From Corynebacterium kroppenstedtii (lineage in GTDB: Bacteria; Actinomycetota; Actinomycetes; Mycobacteriales; Mycobacteriaceae), in contig NZ_QFRA01000010.1 in the NCBI RefSeq assembly GCF_003243515.1, positions 1-51,725 on the forward strand: 51,725 bases of DNA, in the 5' to 3' direction. This document shows positions 44,798-51,725 of the stretch, piece after piece. The notes under the pieces were generated by a model. That model worked only from the letters and a program-made list of their open reading frames with translations, had not been told where the DNA came from and did not search any database. Within the stretch, counting starts at the first letter, position 1. The number at the start of each line of letters is the position of its first letter. The position numbers were made by a program, and so were the translations under genes.

Positions 44798-45061
44798 CTA
44801 TTTCAAGTAGACCGATTTCAATCTATCGAAGCCTTCCGAATAGATACGGACAGCCTCTTCGTCATCCCCAATTCGAAGAGCCGCATTCGTCGGCTCCACC
44901 ATTTGGTCAAAGACTTCGCTGTAGACCGCATCCGAATTATCGGTTGAGTCAATGCGGGAAACAATTATCGGCGCCAACCGATAGTACTCGTCCAATTTTG
45001 AGCGAAGAGCCGGCTGCACCTGAGCCAAACGATCACGATGCAACCTAAGAGAGTCTCTAAC
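44798..45061 (-). pseudogene. C-terminal remnant of an unknown protein
   Basis: An open frame of about 88 codons ending at 44798. It begins with a stop just upstream (45062-45064) and has only a TTG (45043) as possible start, with no ribosome-binding site. The sequence (LRLHRDRLAQVQPALRSKLD, then YYRLAPIIVSRID, MVEPTNAALRIGDDEEAVRI) reads like the helical C-terminus of a longer protein, loosely like the C-terminal region of CFI-box proteins, but I cannot name it. It is on the same strand as the two small genes upstream. Confidence 0.5.
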
Positions 45062-45184
45062 TCAATACCTTTGTCACAAAAGGCGGTACAGACGGAATCC
45101 TGGAGGATTTGTCCCGTGGCTAACCGTAAATACACCCCGGAAGAGAAAACACCAGCCCGTTTTTACCAACTGACGCCGAGAATG

Positions 45185-45201
45185 CCCCCCCCCAAAAAAA
45201 A
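45185..45201. repeat. C9-A8 double homopolymer tract
   Basis: Nine C followed directly by eight A, six bases after the stop of the small membrane gene on the minus strand. It is the longest homopolymer pair noticed here. It may be a slippery tract, an old junction, or a spot with an unsure base count. Confidence 0.7.
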
Positions 45202-45206
45202 GCTAA

Positions 45207-45478
45207 TCACGTGCGTTTACGCTTCTCCAGAAGATAACCTCCCGAAACAGACACGATGAACGCATAACCTGCAACACCAAACAACTCACCTATTGAAGCG
45301 GGTTTTGAGCCGTCTTTAGCGATCAACACCAGAACAATAACGGCAGGAATTGCCAGAAGTACGGCTACAAAAGCCCCGATGCGCGATCGACCCGGCTCTT
45401 CAGGAGTGCGGATGCCCGCCAAACCAGCGCAGGCCAAAAACCCAGGGCGAACAGTGCAAAAACTCCCCAGCTATGCAT
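45207..45478 (-). pseudogene. Small membrane protein, frameshifted (immunity-protein-like)
   Basis: The gene has a strong start: ATG 45478 preceded by AAGGGAG at eight bases. It reads MHSWGVFALFALGF and then loses frame at a five-T run on the coding strand (A run at 45436-45440). One added T joins it to the open frame LACAGLAGIRTPEEPGRSR, giving 90 residues with three hydrophobic segments and a basic end (LLEKRKRT). Size and topology are like immunity proteins of small bacteriocins, and it lies 13 bases after a small peptide gene on the same strand. The family is unknown. The frameshift may be real or a sequencing error. Confidence 0.6.
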
Positions 45479-45491
45479 TTATAGCGCTCCC

Positions 45492-45668
45492 TTACTTCTT
45501 ACGAATGTGATCCCAGTATAACTTAAACACAGCGGTGTAAATCTTCTGCTTCACGTTATTCGGGATTAACTTCCAAGCAAACTTACCGACAGTGCCACTT
45601 GCACAGCCGTAGATGGCATTCTTGATATAGTCTCCGCCACCTTCACCGCGATTCACAATGTCCATCAA
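45492..45668 (-). CDS. Small Gly-rich peptide gene, start uncertain
   Basis: An open frame ending at TAA 45492-45494 encodes about 58 residues from TTG 45668, or 57 from ATG 45665. The frame is open for 20 further codons upstream, which encode a signal-like hydrophobic stretch (VITLIIGFPVALSSVPSSV) but with no start codon before a TAA. The rest reads MDIVNRGEGGGDYIKNAIYG, then CASGTVGKFAWKLIPNN, and ends in a basic helix (VFKLYWDHIRKK). The cationic, Gly-rich, single-Cys make-up resembles class II-type secreted peptides. It is followed at once by a small membrane protein. No ribosome-binding site is seen at the ATG, so the 5' end may be damaged. Confidence 0.45.
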   Translation of the reverse strand: MMDIVNRGEGGGDYIKNAIYGCASGTVGKFAWKLIPNNVKQKIYTAVFKLYWDHIRKK

Positions 45669-45791
45669 AACGGACGAGGGGACACTAGATAAAGCAACAG
45701 GAAAACCAATAATTAACGTTATTACACTTTACGGATACCTCGTTACTGAAGTCCGGTACTCCACATTGTGATTACAAGGAATACTGAAACT

Positions 45792-46286
45792 ATGCGTATC
45801 TGGTCACTCCACCCCTGCCTGCTCGACCGTCGCGGACTCGTCGCATGTTGGCGGGAAACTTTACTCGCGCAAAAAGTTCTCCGCGGACTCACGAAGGGCT
45901 ACACGAACCATCCGCAACTGGAAAGGTTTAAAGCCATCGACGATCCCGTGTTATCGGTTGCGACATATTTACACGCGCTCGCTGATGAAGCTGACTCTCG
46001 TGGATATAACTTTAACCGCGACCGCATCGCCTATAGCTCGGACGATCTGGCCCAGGCTGCACAAGCCCCGAACGCAATCTCTGTGACGACAGGCCAGCTC
46101 CGCTACGAACTCCGGTTCCTCGGTACAAAGGTGGCCAGCCGAGATCCCGAGTGGCTGTCGTCCACTCTCAACAGTTATCTCCAGCCCACTGACAGTGATG
46201 AGAGTCAAGTCATTCTTCCAGCTCATCCACTATTCGACGTTATTGAGGGTCCCATCGAATCGTGGGAGAAGGTTAAAGATATCTAA
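45792..46286 (+). CDS. Pyrimidine-dimer DNA glycosylase-like protein (Pyr_excise family)
   Basis: A 164-residue protein of the family related to T4 endonuclease V. The typical N-terminus MRIWSLHPCLLDRRGLVACW is followed by RETLLAQKVLRG and TKGYTNHPQLERFK, which match bacterial members closely. T4 endonuclease V cuts at UV-induced dimers using its N-terminal amino group; whether this protein does so is not shown. The C-terminal part (YNFNRDRIAYSS, LRYELRFLGTKVASRDPEW) fits the longer bacterial forms. I chose the ATG at 45792, with AAGGA upstream, over 45768. Confidence 0.85.
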   Translation: MRIWSLHPCLLDRRGLVACWRETLLAQKVLRGLTKGYTNHPQLERFKAIDDPVLSVATYLHALADEADSRGYNFNRDRIAYSSDDLAQAAQAPNAISVTTGQLRYELRFLGTKVASRDPEWLSSTLNSYLQPTDSDESQVILPAHPLFDVIEGPIESWEKVKDI

Positions 46287-46370
46287 CTGAGCAGGAACAA
46301 CGTATTTTCACCTTTAGCCAGGTACTCCCCAGTTCATGATCCTCCGGTGGCCCAGCCGCGACCCGTCATG

Positions 46371-46376
46371 TACCCT
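46371..46376 (+). promoter_or_regulatory. -10 hexamer of ABC exporter operon, leaderless
   Basis: TACCCT lies six bases before the ATG at 46383, with no Shine-Dalgarno sequence. The upstream ATG at 46347 would add 12 residues not seen in ABC ATPases. Confidence 0.4.
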
Positions 46377-46382
46377 GGCGAC

Positions 46383-47267
46383 ATGATCAGCGTCCGAGAT
46401 CTCAACAAGACCTTCGGCAGCAAGCGCGCCCTCCACGACTTATCGTTCGATATTAAGCCTGGGCTAATGACCGGGTTTGTGGGTGGCAACGGCGCCGGCA
46501 AGACCACAACGATGCGCATCCTGCTCGGCGTACTCTCCCACGACTCAGGTGAGATTCTCGTCGATGGAGATCCCATCACCAGCGATTACCGCGCGGGCAT
46601 TGGTTACATGCCTGAGGAACGCGGTCTCTACCCAAAAATGCCGGTGATTGACCAGCTTGTCTATCTTGCCCGCCTGCATGGATCCTCTGCGAAGGCAGCA
46701 AAGACCCGCGCAATGAACCTGCTGGAGCGTTTGGACCTCGGCCACCGTGCGAAAGACAAGCTCGAAGAGCTGTCTCTTGGCAATCAACAGCGAGCCCAGG
46801 TGGCTGCCGCATTAGTACACAAGCCCAGCGCTCTCGTACTGGACGAACCATTTTCCGGCCTGGACCCGCACGCAGTGGACATCACCCTGCAGGTATTGCA
46901 GGAAACTGCAGACACCGGTATTCCCGTCCTCTTCTCCTCTCACCAGCTGGACGTCGTGGAACGTCTCTGCGATGTGCTTGTCATTCTCGCCGACGGCCAC
47001 GTGGTGGCCAGCGGCACCCGCGATGAGCTCATCGAGCAGCACACCGACGCCGAGTGGGAACTCGTCACCACCGCGGGCACCGACTGGGTTCACTCAATAA
47101 CCGGCGTAACAATCACGAGTGCCGACGAGGGACAGGTCCGGTTCCACGCCGACTCGGTGGATGTCGCCAACGAGGTTCTCCGCGAGGCCACCTCCCGCGG
47201 CCCCATCCACAGCTTCGGCCCTGTACACCATTCCCTGCATGAGATTTTCACGGAGGTCACGCGATGA
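46383..47267 (+). CDS. ABC-2 type exporter, ATP-binding subunit (NatA-like)
   Basis: A 294-residue ABC ATPase. Walker A is GGNGAGKT (residues 34-41), the signature is LSLGNQQ, Walker B is ALVLDEPFSGLDP, and the switch histidine is in FSSHQLD. The MPEERGLYPKMPV segment and the C-terminal DUF4162-like region (from about residue 215) are typical of the NatA/YhaQ group, which pairs with ABC-2 permeases for export of Na+, drugs or peptides. It overlaps the permease gene by four bases (ATGA). The substrate is unknown. Confidence 0.93.
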   Translation: MISVRDLNKTFGSKRALHDLSFDIKPGLMTGFVGGNGAGKTTTMRILLGVLSHDSGEILVDGDPITSDYRAGIGYMPEERGLYPKMPVIDQLVYLARLHGSSAKAAKTRAMNLLERLDLGHRAKDKLEELSLGNQQRAQVAAALVHKPSALVLDEPFSGLDPHAVDITLQVLQETADTGIPVLFSSHQLDVVERLCDVLVILADGHVVASGTRDELIEQHTDAEWELVTTAGTDWVHSITGVTITSADEGQVRFHADSVDVANEVLREATSRGPIHSFGPVHHSLHEIFTEVTR

Positions 47268-48430
47268 ACGCCTCGCCCCAGACTCACTCGTCCCCAGCTC
47301 ATGGAAACAGTCATCTCACCTCCAGTAGCACCGAACATACATCCTTCTGGACCGCCGTCGGCCTCGTGGCCGGCCGTGAAATGAAGGTCAAGATGATGTC
47401 CAAAGCGTTCGTGGTGACCACGGTGATCGTGCTCGGGCTGCTCATGCTGGCCGTGCTCTTGGCCCCGCGCCTCGGAGATCTCTTCGGTGGCGACGGGAAG
47501 AAAGTGGCCGTGACCGCCGAAACATCCCAGGTGGTACAAAGTCTCGGCGACTCCTACAAGCCTCAGGTCGTGGACTCCGCGGAAGCTGCAAAGGACGCCG
47601 TACGTAACGGCGACGCGGACGCCGCGGTGATCACGGACAAGTCATCCCCTGCCGGCATCACCGTCGTCGGGCTGGACTCCACGCCAGAGAATATGGTCCA
47701 GGCTCTGTCGGTGTCTCCGAGCGTGGAGTTACTAGATCCGGACGCCCCTAACCCGGGCGTACGATATCTCATCGCCTTCGGGTTCGGAATCGCGTTCTTT
47801 ATGATCGCTATCATCTACGGCCAACAGATCGCAGTCTCAGTGATCGAGGAAAAACAGTCTCGCATCGTGGAAATTCTTCTCGCGGCAATCCCGGCGAAGG
47901 CCCTGATGACCGGCAAAGTCATCGGTAACTCCGTGATGGCTTTCTTGCAAGTAGTGCTAATCGCCGGTGTTCTCCTGCTGGGCATGCGGTTCAACGACTC
48001 CGTTCTGCCACTCGATGGTCTCAGAGCACCGATCCTATGGTTCGTGTTGCTATTCGCGATCGGGTTCGTAATGATCGCTTCCCTGTACGCCGCGGCCGCC
48101 TCTCTCGTTTCTCGTCAGGAGGACATCGGTTCGACGTCGATGCCCGTCATGATGCTGATTATGATCCCGTATTTCGCGGTGATCTTCTTCAATGACAACC
48201 CCGAGGCCCTGCGGATCATGTCCCTTATCCCCTTCTCTGCCCCCGTGGCAACGCCACTACGCGTGTTCTTGGGCCAGGGCGCGATCTGGGATCATCTGCT
48301 CTCCCTCGGCATCCTGCTCGTGGCGACCGCACTGGCGATCTGGTTCGCGTCGGCTATCTATGAGCGCTCGATCCTTCGTACAGGGCAGGCCATTAAGTGG
48401 TCCCAGGCCTTGCGTGCACGGAATGAGTAA
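47264..48430 (+). CDS. ABC-2 type exporter, permease subunit (NatB-like)
   Basis: A 388-residue permease. A polar N-terminus of 30 residues is followed by a first helix (FVVTTVIVLGLLMLAVLLAP), a large outside loop (residues 65-160), and five more helices. YGQQIAVSVIEEKQSRIVEILLA and the downstream TGKVIGNS are the hallmark of the NatB/YhaP permeases. It is coupled to the ATPase gene by ATGA overlap. Export of a toxic ion or small molecule is likely, but the substrate cannot be told. Confidence 0.93.
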   Translation: MNASPQTHSSPAHGNSHLTSSSTEHTSFWTAVGLVAGREMKVKMMSKAFVVTTVIVLGLLMLAVLLAPRLGDLFGGDGKKVAVTAETSQVVQSLGDSYKPQVVDSAEAAKDAVRNGDADAAVITDKSSPAGITVVGLDSTPENMVQALSVSPSVELLDPDAPNPGVRYLIAFGFGIAFFMIAIIYGQQIAVSVIEEKQSRIVEILLAAIPAKALMTGKVIGNSVMAFLQVVLIAGVLLLGMRFNDSVLPLDGLRAPILWFVLLFAIGFVMIASLYAAAASLVSRQEDIGSTSMPVMMLIMIPYFAVIFFNDNPEALRIMSLIPFSAPVATPLRVFLGQGAIWDHLLSLGILLVATALAIWFASAIYERSILRTGQAIKWSQALRARNE

Positions 48431-48452
48431 AAAATGACGCACTCCTAAGCAG

Positions 48453-49100
48453 CTATCCTTCAGTGGCGGCAAGAGCCTCGTGAGACGAGGCAGCACACGA
48501 CTCCCCTTCCCACGCTTCCTTGCCCTCATGAACAGCAAGAGCAGCCACGACCAGGGCAGCTACAGGGTCGGCCCACCACCATCCGAAGAGCCAATCCACA
48601 GCCAAGCCGACCAACACCGCCACTGACAAGTACGCGCACACCAAAGTTTGTCTAGAGTCAGCCACTGCACTCGACGAACCCAAGGCTCGACCTGCGTCTC
48701 TTTCAAGAAAGGACACGAGAGGCATGATGATGACACTTGCTATCACCATGCCCCAGCCGACAGCACTGTGATCAGGTTCCCGATGATTCACCAAAGCGAT
48801 GATTGACTCCACGGCGACATACGCGGCAAGCAAGAAGAACAACCATGCGATCAACCGCAGCGTGGGCTTCTCCCAACGCTCAGGGTCTCGTCGGCTATAT
48901 TGCCACGCGATTGCTACTGCAGAAGCAACCTCAATCGTCGAATCAAGGCCGAAACTTACCAAGGCGCCAGAGGAAGCAAGCCGCCCCGCACTCACTGTTA
49001 CCACAGCTTCAACCACGTTGTATGCAATCGTAAACGCGACAATGAAACGAATACGCCGTTGTAACTGGTGAACACGATGGGAACTACCTATTTCATTCAC
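48453..49100 (-). CDS. Short CDF-like cation transporter
   Basis: A 215-residue protein with five to six membrane helices that resembles the membrane part of cation diffusion facilitators. SFGLDSTIEVASA carries the conserved Asp of the second helix. SAVADSRQTLVCAYLS corresponds to the fifth-helix metal site, where classical CDF proteins have HxxxD; here the His is not present and Ala-Asp-x3-Thr is seen. The cytoplasmic C-terminal metal domain is missing. This short type is widespread in actinobacteria and its ion is not established. The start is GTG 49100. Confidence 0.85.
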   Translation of the reverse strand: MNEIGSSHRVHQLQRRIRFIVAFTIAYNVVEAVVTVSAGRLASSGALVSFGLDSTIEVASAVAIAWQYSRRDPERWEKPTLRLIAWLFFLLAAYVAVESIIALVNHREPDHSAVGWGMVIASVIIMPLVSFLERDAGRALGSSSAVADSRQTLVCAYLSVAVLVGLAVDWLFGWWWADPVAALVVAALAVHEGKEAWEGESCAASSHEALAATEG

Positions 49101-49164
49101 AGCTTTATTGTGCTCTCCAAGGCAGAGAACGACACATTCGCACCCCCGCCTGCCTATCCGAGAA

Positions 49165-50664
49165 CTACTCGTCCACGATCGTCAGTGAGGACAACCGACG
49201 TAGACGCTCTAAGCTAGCGCCCGTCGCGCCCACAACCTGAACATGTTTACCGCGCTGGCGATACTTGTAAGCAATAGATTCCAAAGCTGATGCAGCGGAA
49301 GAATCCCACACTTCGGCCTCGGAGACATCGATTTCGATAGTTTTCGCCGGATCAGTGTAATTAAAGCTGAACACCACGTCATTACTCGACGCAAAAAACA
49401 ACTGTCCCCGAACCCGGTATCGACTGGTGTCGGCGGAATGATCCACCTGTTCCACCGTCACCATGTGGGCCACGCGACGAACAAACATCACGCTGGCCCC
49501 CACTACCCCACACACGACGCCGACCGCGAGGTTATTGGTCACGACTGTAGCGATAATTGTCGCACCCATGACCGCTGTCTCGCTCAGCGGCATTCTCCGG
49601 AGCGTTCTCGGGTCGACCGAGTGCCAATCCATCGTCGAAAAAGCGACGACGAACATCACGGCGACCAGCGCGGCCATCGGAATCTGTCCAACGATCTCCC
49701 CCAGGGAAACCACCAGCACAAAGAGAAAAACACCAGCGAGAAGCGTCGAGAGGCGTGTACGGGCCTGAGCATGGCGCACATTGATCATGGTTTGCCCGAT
49801 CATCGCGCACCCGCCCTGACCGCCGACGAAGGCACTAGCGACATTCGCAATCCCCAAACCCCATGACTCCCTCGTTTTATCAGAGTGCTGGTCCGTGATG
49901 TCATCAACAAGTTTCGCGGTCAACAACGACTCGATGAGAGCGACGATGGCAGCCCCCAGCGCATACGGCGCGATAACCCCGAAATGGCGGAACCCGAACA
50001 CCACATCCGGAATGATCAGGGACGGCACCCCATGGGGCAGTTCTCCCTGATCACGGACGGTGGGAACGTCGATATGCCCCAGAATGGCCAACGCTGTCAC
50101 CACCACAATGGCCACCAAGGGACCTGGAATGACTCTGTTCACGCGCGGCCAAATAACCATAATGGCAAGGCTTATGGCAACCAGCACGTAAACCATCCAT
50201 GGCACATGAATGACGTGCTGGAGTTGAGCGAGAAAAATGAGGATAGCCAGGGCATTCACGAACCCGTTCATCACGCTTCGCGGAATAAAGCGCATTAAAT
50301 TGGCGACGCCGCCGAGCCCCAAAGCAATCTGGATCATCCCCGCCAACAACACCGCGGAAACCAGATACTCCACTCCGTGGTTTTTCACCAGCGGGGCCAT
50401 GACTAATGCCACCGATCCTGCCGCCGCCGTGACCATCGCAGGCCTGCCACCGGTAAAAGCGATCGCCACGCACATGACGAACGATGTGAATAAGCCAACT
50501 CGCGGATCGACGCCCTCAACGATCGAGAAAGAAATCACTTCGGGGATGAGGGCGAGCGAGGTTACCACCCCGCCGAAGATCTCCGTACGGAACCGACCCC
50601 ACGAGGAGAAGGCCGACCGAAAAGAACCGACCGTCGCTGGATGGTCGGTAACGGCATCCTTCAC
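49165..50664 (-). CDS. SulP-family anion transporter with STAS domain
   Basis: A SulP transporter of about 499 residues, which move sulfate, bicarbonate or other anions in symport or exchange. The N-terminal IFGGVVTSLALIPEVISFS and the FTGGRPAMVTAAAGSVALV segment are standard; GGQGGCAMIGQTMINVR is the conserved signature region. The C-terminal STAS domain starts near residue 410, with IEIDVSEAEVWDSSAASAL at the expected site. A TTG at 50688 would overlap trkA by 23 bases; GTG 50664 starts one base after the trkA stop and is preferred. The close link to trkA suggests cotranscription with potassium uptake genes. Confidence 0.9.
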   Translation of the reverse strand: MKDAVTDHPATVGSFRSAFSSWGRFRTEIFGGVVTSLALIPEVISFSIVEGVDPRVGLFTSFVMCVAIAFTGGRPAMVTAAAGSVALVMAPLVKNHGVEYLVSAVLLAGMIQIALGLGGVANLMRFIPRSVMNGFVNALAILIFLAQLQHVIHVPWMVYVLVAISLAIMVIWPRVNRVIPGPLVAIVVVTALAILGHIDVPTVRDQGELPHGVPSLIIPDVVFGFRHFGVIAPYALGAAIVALIESLLTAKLVDDITDQHSDKTRESWGLGIANVASAFVGGQGGCAMIGQTMINVRHAQARTRLSTLLAGVFLFVLVVSLGEIVGQIPMAALVAVMFVVAFSTMDWHSVDPRTLRRMPLSETAVMGATIIATVVTNNLAVGVVCGVVGASVMFVRRVAHMVTVEQVDHSADTSRYRVRGQLFFASSNDVVFSFNYTDPAKTIEIDVSEAEVWDSSAASALESIAYKYRQRGKHVQVVGATGASLERLRRLSSLTIVDE

Positions 50665-50665
50665 A

Positions 50666-51352
50666 CTATTTCCGGGCAAATGTTTCAATCCGCTCTGGAC
50701 TTCCTGCCAGGATCAGCGCATCCGTAGATTCAAAATCACGGCCATCGGTCGCCGGAACCCACTGGCCACCGTCGCTCCGTACTGAGACAACGTGCACTTT
50801 GTAGTCCTCCCACAAGCGTCGGTTATCGAGTGGATCGCGAAGAAGCACTTTGTTCGGCTTGGTCATGATCATGCTGTAGCCCTTGTCGAACTGCACGAAT
50901 TCCTGAATGTGGCCTCCCAGCATGTGCGCGACCCGACGACCAGTATCGGCCTCTGGGCGGACCACATGATGAACTCCCAGCTGAGTCAAAATCCGTCCAT
51001 GTGCCTTAGAGTCCGCTTTGGCCCACACATCCTTAACCCCGAGCTCCATGAGGTTTGACGCGGTCAAGATGGAGGCCTCAAGGTTCGACCCAATTGCAAC
51101 AACAGCGCGGCCAACCTGGTCAACACCCAACTGGCGAAGGGCCTCAATATCAGTAGAGTCAGCAACGGCAGTATTCGTGACGATATCGGCCGCATTCTGA
51201 ACCATCCGCTGCCTGCTGTCTATTCCCATCACTTCGACGCCGTGGTCCGTCAGTTCCCTAGCCATTGCAGAGCCGAAGCGGCCTAAACCGACAATAACGA
51301 CCGGCGCAAGATTCATCTTCGGACGGGTTGTTGATGAAAAGAAATGCACCAT
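50666..51352 (-). CDS. trkA: Potassium uptake regulatory subunit, TrkA/KtrA-like
   Basis: A 228-residue RCK protein that gates a TrkH/KtrB potassium channel through nucleotide binding. The Rossmann domain begins VVIVGLGRFGSAMARELTDHG, with the acidic ribose-binding residue in VMGIDSR. The short C-terminal RCK_C domain follows (from about residue 150). The single RCK unit fits KtrA-type proteins. The start has a good GGGGAGG ribosome-binding site ten bases upstream. It is downstream of the trkH-like gene at the window edge and upstream of the SulP gene. Confidence 0.93.
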   Translation of the reverse strand: MVHFFSSTTRPKMNLAPVVIVGLGRFGSAMARELTDHGVEVMGIDSRQRMVQNAADIVTNTAVADSTDIEALRQLGVDQVGRAVVAIGSNLEASILTASNLMELGVKDVWAKADSKAHGRILTQLGVHHVVRPEADTGRRVAHMLGGHIQEFVQFDKGYSMIMTKPNKVLLRDPLDNRRLWEDYKVHVVSVRSDGGQWVPATDGRDFESTDALILAGSPERIETFARK

Positions 51353-51467
51353 CGGGATTGTCCTCCCCTAGTTGCGATTTTACTAATCCTGACGTGGACG
51401 GACGACGCTCTTCCACCGCGTCAGGTCTTTAAAAAATACTCTCGTTCCAGCGTCTAGCCAATGACGT

Positions 51468-51725
51468 TTAACCAATGAACGGTCGTTCTTCTGGATACGA
51501 GAAACGTCGCGCTTTATCCTGACCAGCCAACGCGGTGACCAAGGTGATCGGACCAATGCGGCCCAGATACATAATGAAGCACAAAATAATTTGCGACGAG
51601 CCCTGCAATGACGGCGTGATACCCGTGGTCAAACCGACGGTGCCGAATGCTGAAGTGACTTCAAACAGAATTTGGGAACCAGTGAACTTGTTTTCGATCA
51701 ACATCAACGAGATAACGCCGACGGC
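51468..51725 (-). CDS. TrkH/KtrB-like potassium channel subunit, 3' end
   Basis: The last 85 codons of a potassium translocating subunit; the 5' part lies beyond the window. SAFGTVGLTTGITPS is the selectivity-filter region of the fourth pore unit, followed by a final membrane helix (IILCFIMYLGRIGPITLVTAL) and a short charged tail. The 115 bases between its stop and the trkA start hold no gene. With trkA it should form a Ktr-type potassium uptake system. Confidence 0.92.
   Translation of the reverse strand, partial: AVGVISLMLIENKFTGSQILFEVTSAFGTVGLTTGITPSLQGSSQIILCFIMYLGRIGPITLVTALAGQDKARRFSYPEERPFIG

Noticed and set aside
45038..45259. Plus-strand frame of 73 codons across the C9-A8 tract, with VANRKYTPEEK after a GGAGG site at 45116
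   Set aside because: The first residues recall the start of IS3-type OrfA, but the sequence then loses any resemblance and overlaps the membrane gene on the other strand. At most it is a short IS remnant; I could not support it as a gene.

Overview
The window looks like chromosome of a Corynebacterium-type member of the Mycobacteriales. The evidence is RbpA, mycothiol ligase MshC, a Pup/Dop/PafA/ARC cluster, TatA-TatC-HelY, Ppm1 next to Lnt, and a gene order that follows Mycobacterium tuberculosis Rv2140c to about Rv2049c (PEBP, pyrD, lppL, uppP, mshC, metH, hisE, hisG, RecB-like, trmI, mpa/arc, dop, pup, pafA, pafB/C, tatA, tatC, helY, pepE, cob genes, lnt/ppm1, rbpA). The 20S proteasome genes prcB and prcA are absent from their usual place, as in corynebacteria. 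The species cannot be fixed from sequence alone; a lipophilic species such as C. kroppenstedtii would fit.

Layout: 1-1.0 kb, end of a low-complexity protein. 1.0-6.9 kb, PEBP protein, lppL-pyrD (minus strand), uppP and mshC. 6.9-12.6 kb, B12-dependent methionine synthase, a HAD phosphatase, hisE and hisG. 12.7-21.7 kb, RecB-like nuclease, tRNA methyltransferase and the pupylation cluster ending in a fused PafBC regulator. 21.8-27.8 kb, tatA, tatC, the HelY helicase and an M24 peptidase. 27.8-38.2 kb, eight genes of aerobic corrin synthesis (cobL, M, K, J, I, H, G, N), with a cobalamin riboswitch before cobN. 38.3-41.1 kb, lnt and ppm1. 41.15-42.57 kb, a decayed IS1249-like element with an exact 8-bp target duplication, set in a terminator-like hairpin. 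42.6-44.5 kb, rbpA, a zinc-ribbon protein, a YceI-like protein and a small membrane protein. 44.5-45.8 kb, an A+T-richer patch of gene remnants and a small peptide/membrane-protein pair. 45.8-51.7 kb, a pyrimidine-dimer glycosylase-like gene, an ABC-2 exporter, a CDF-like transporter, a SulP transporter, and TrkA with part of TrkH.

Two themes stand out. First, many genes start exactly 7 bases after a TANNNT -10 hexamer with no Shine-Dalgarno sequence, which points to leaderless transcripts and fixes several starts. Second, several genes carry a one-base lesion: a 7-A run in arc, a 5-A run in the transposase, a 5-T run in a small membrane gene, and an in-frame amber codon in cobM. The homopolymer cases could be sequencing errors; the amber codon is harder to explain that way. 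The most system-like novelty candidates are the proteasome-free pupylation cluster with its frameshifted ring ATPase and the small peptide/membrane-protein pair near 45.5 kb.
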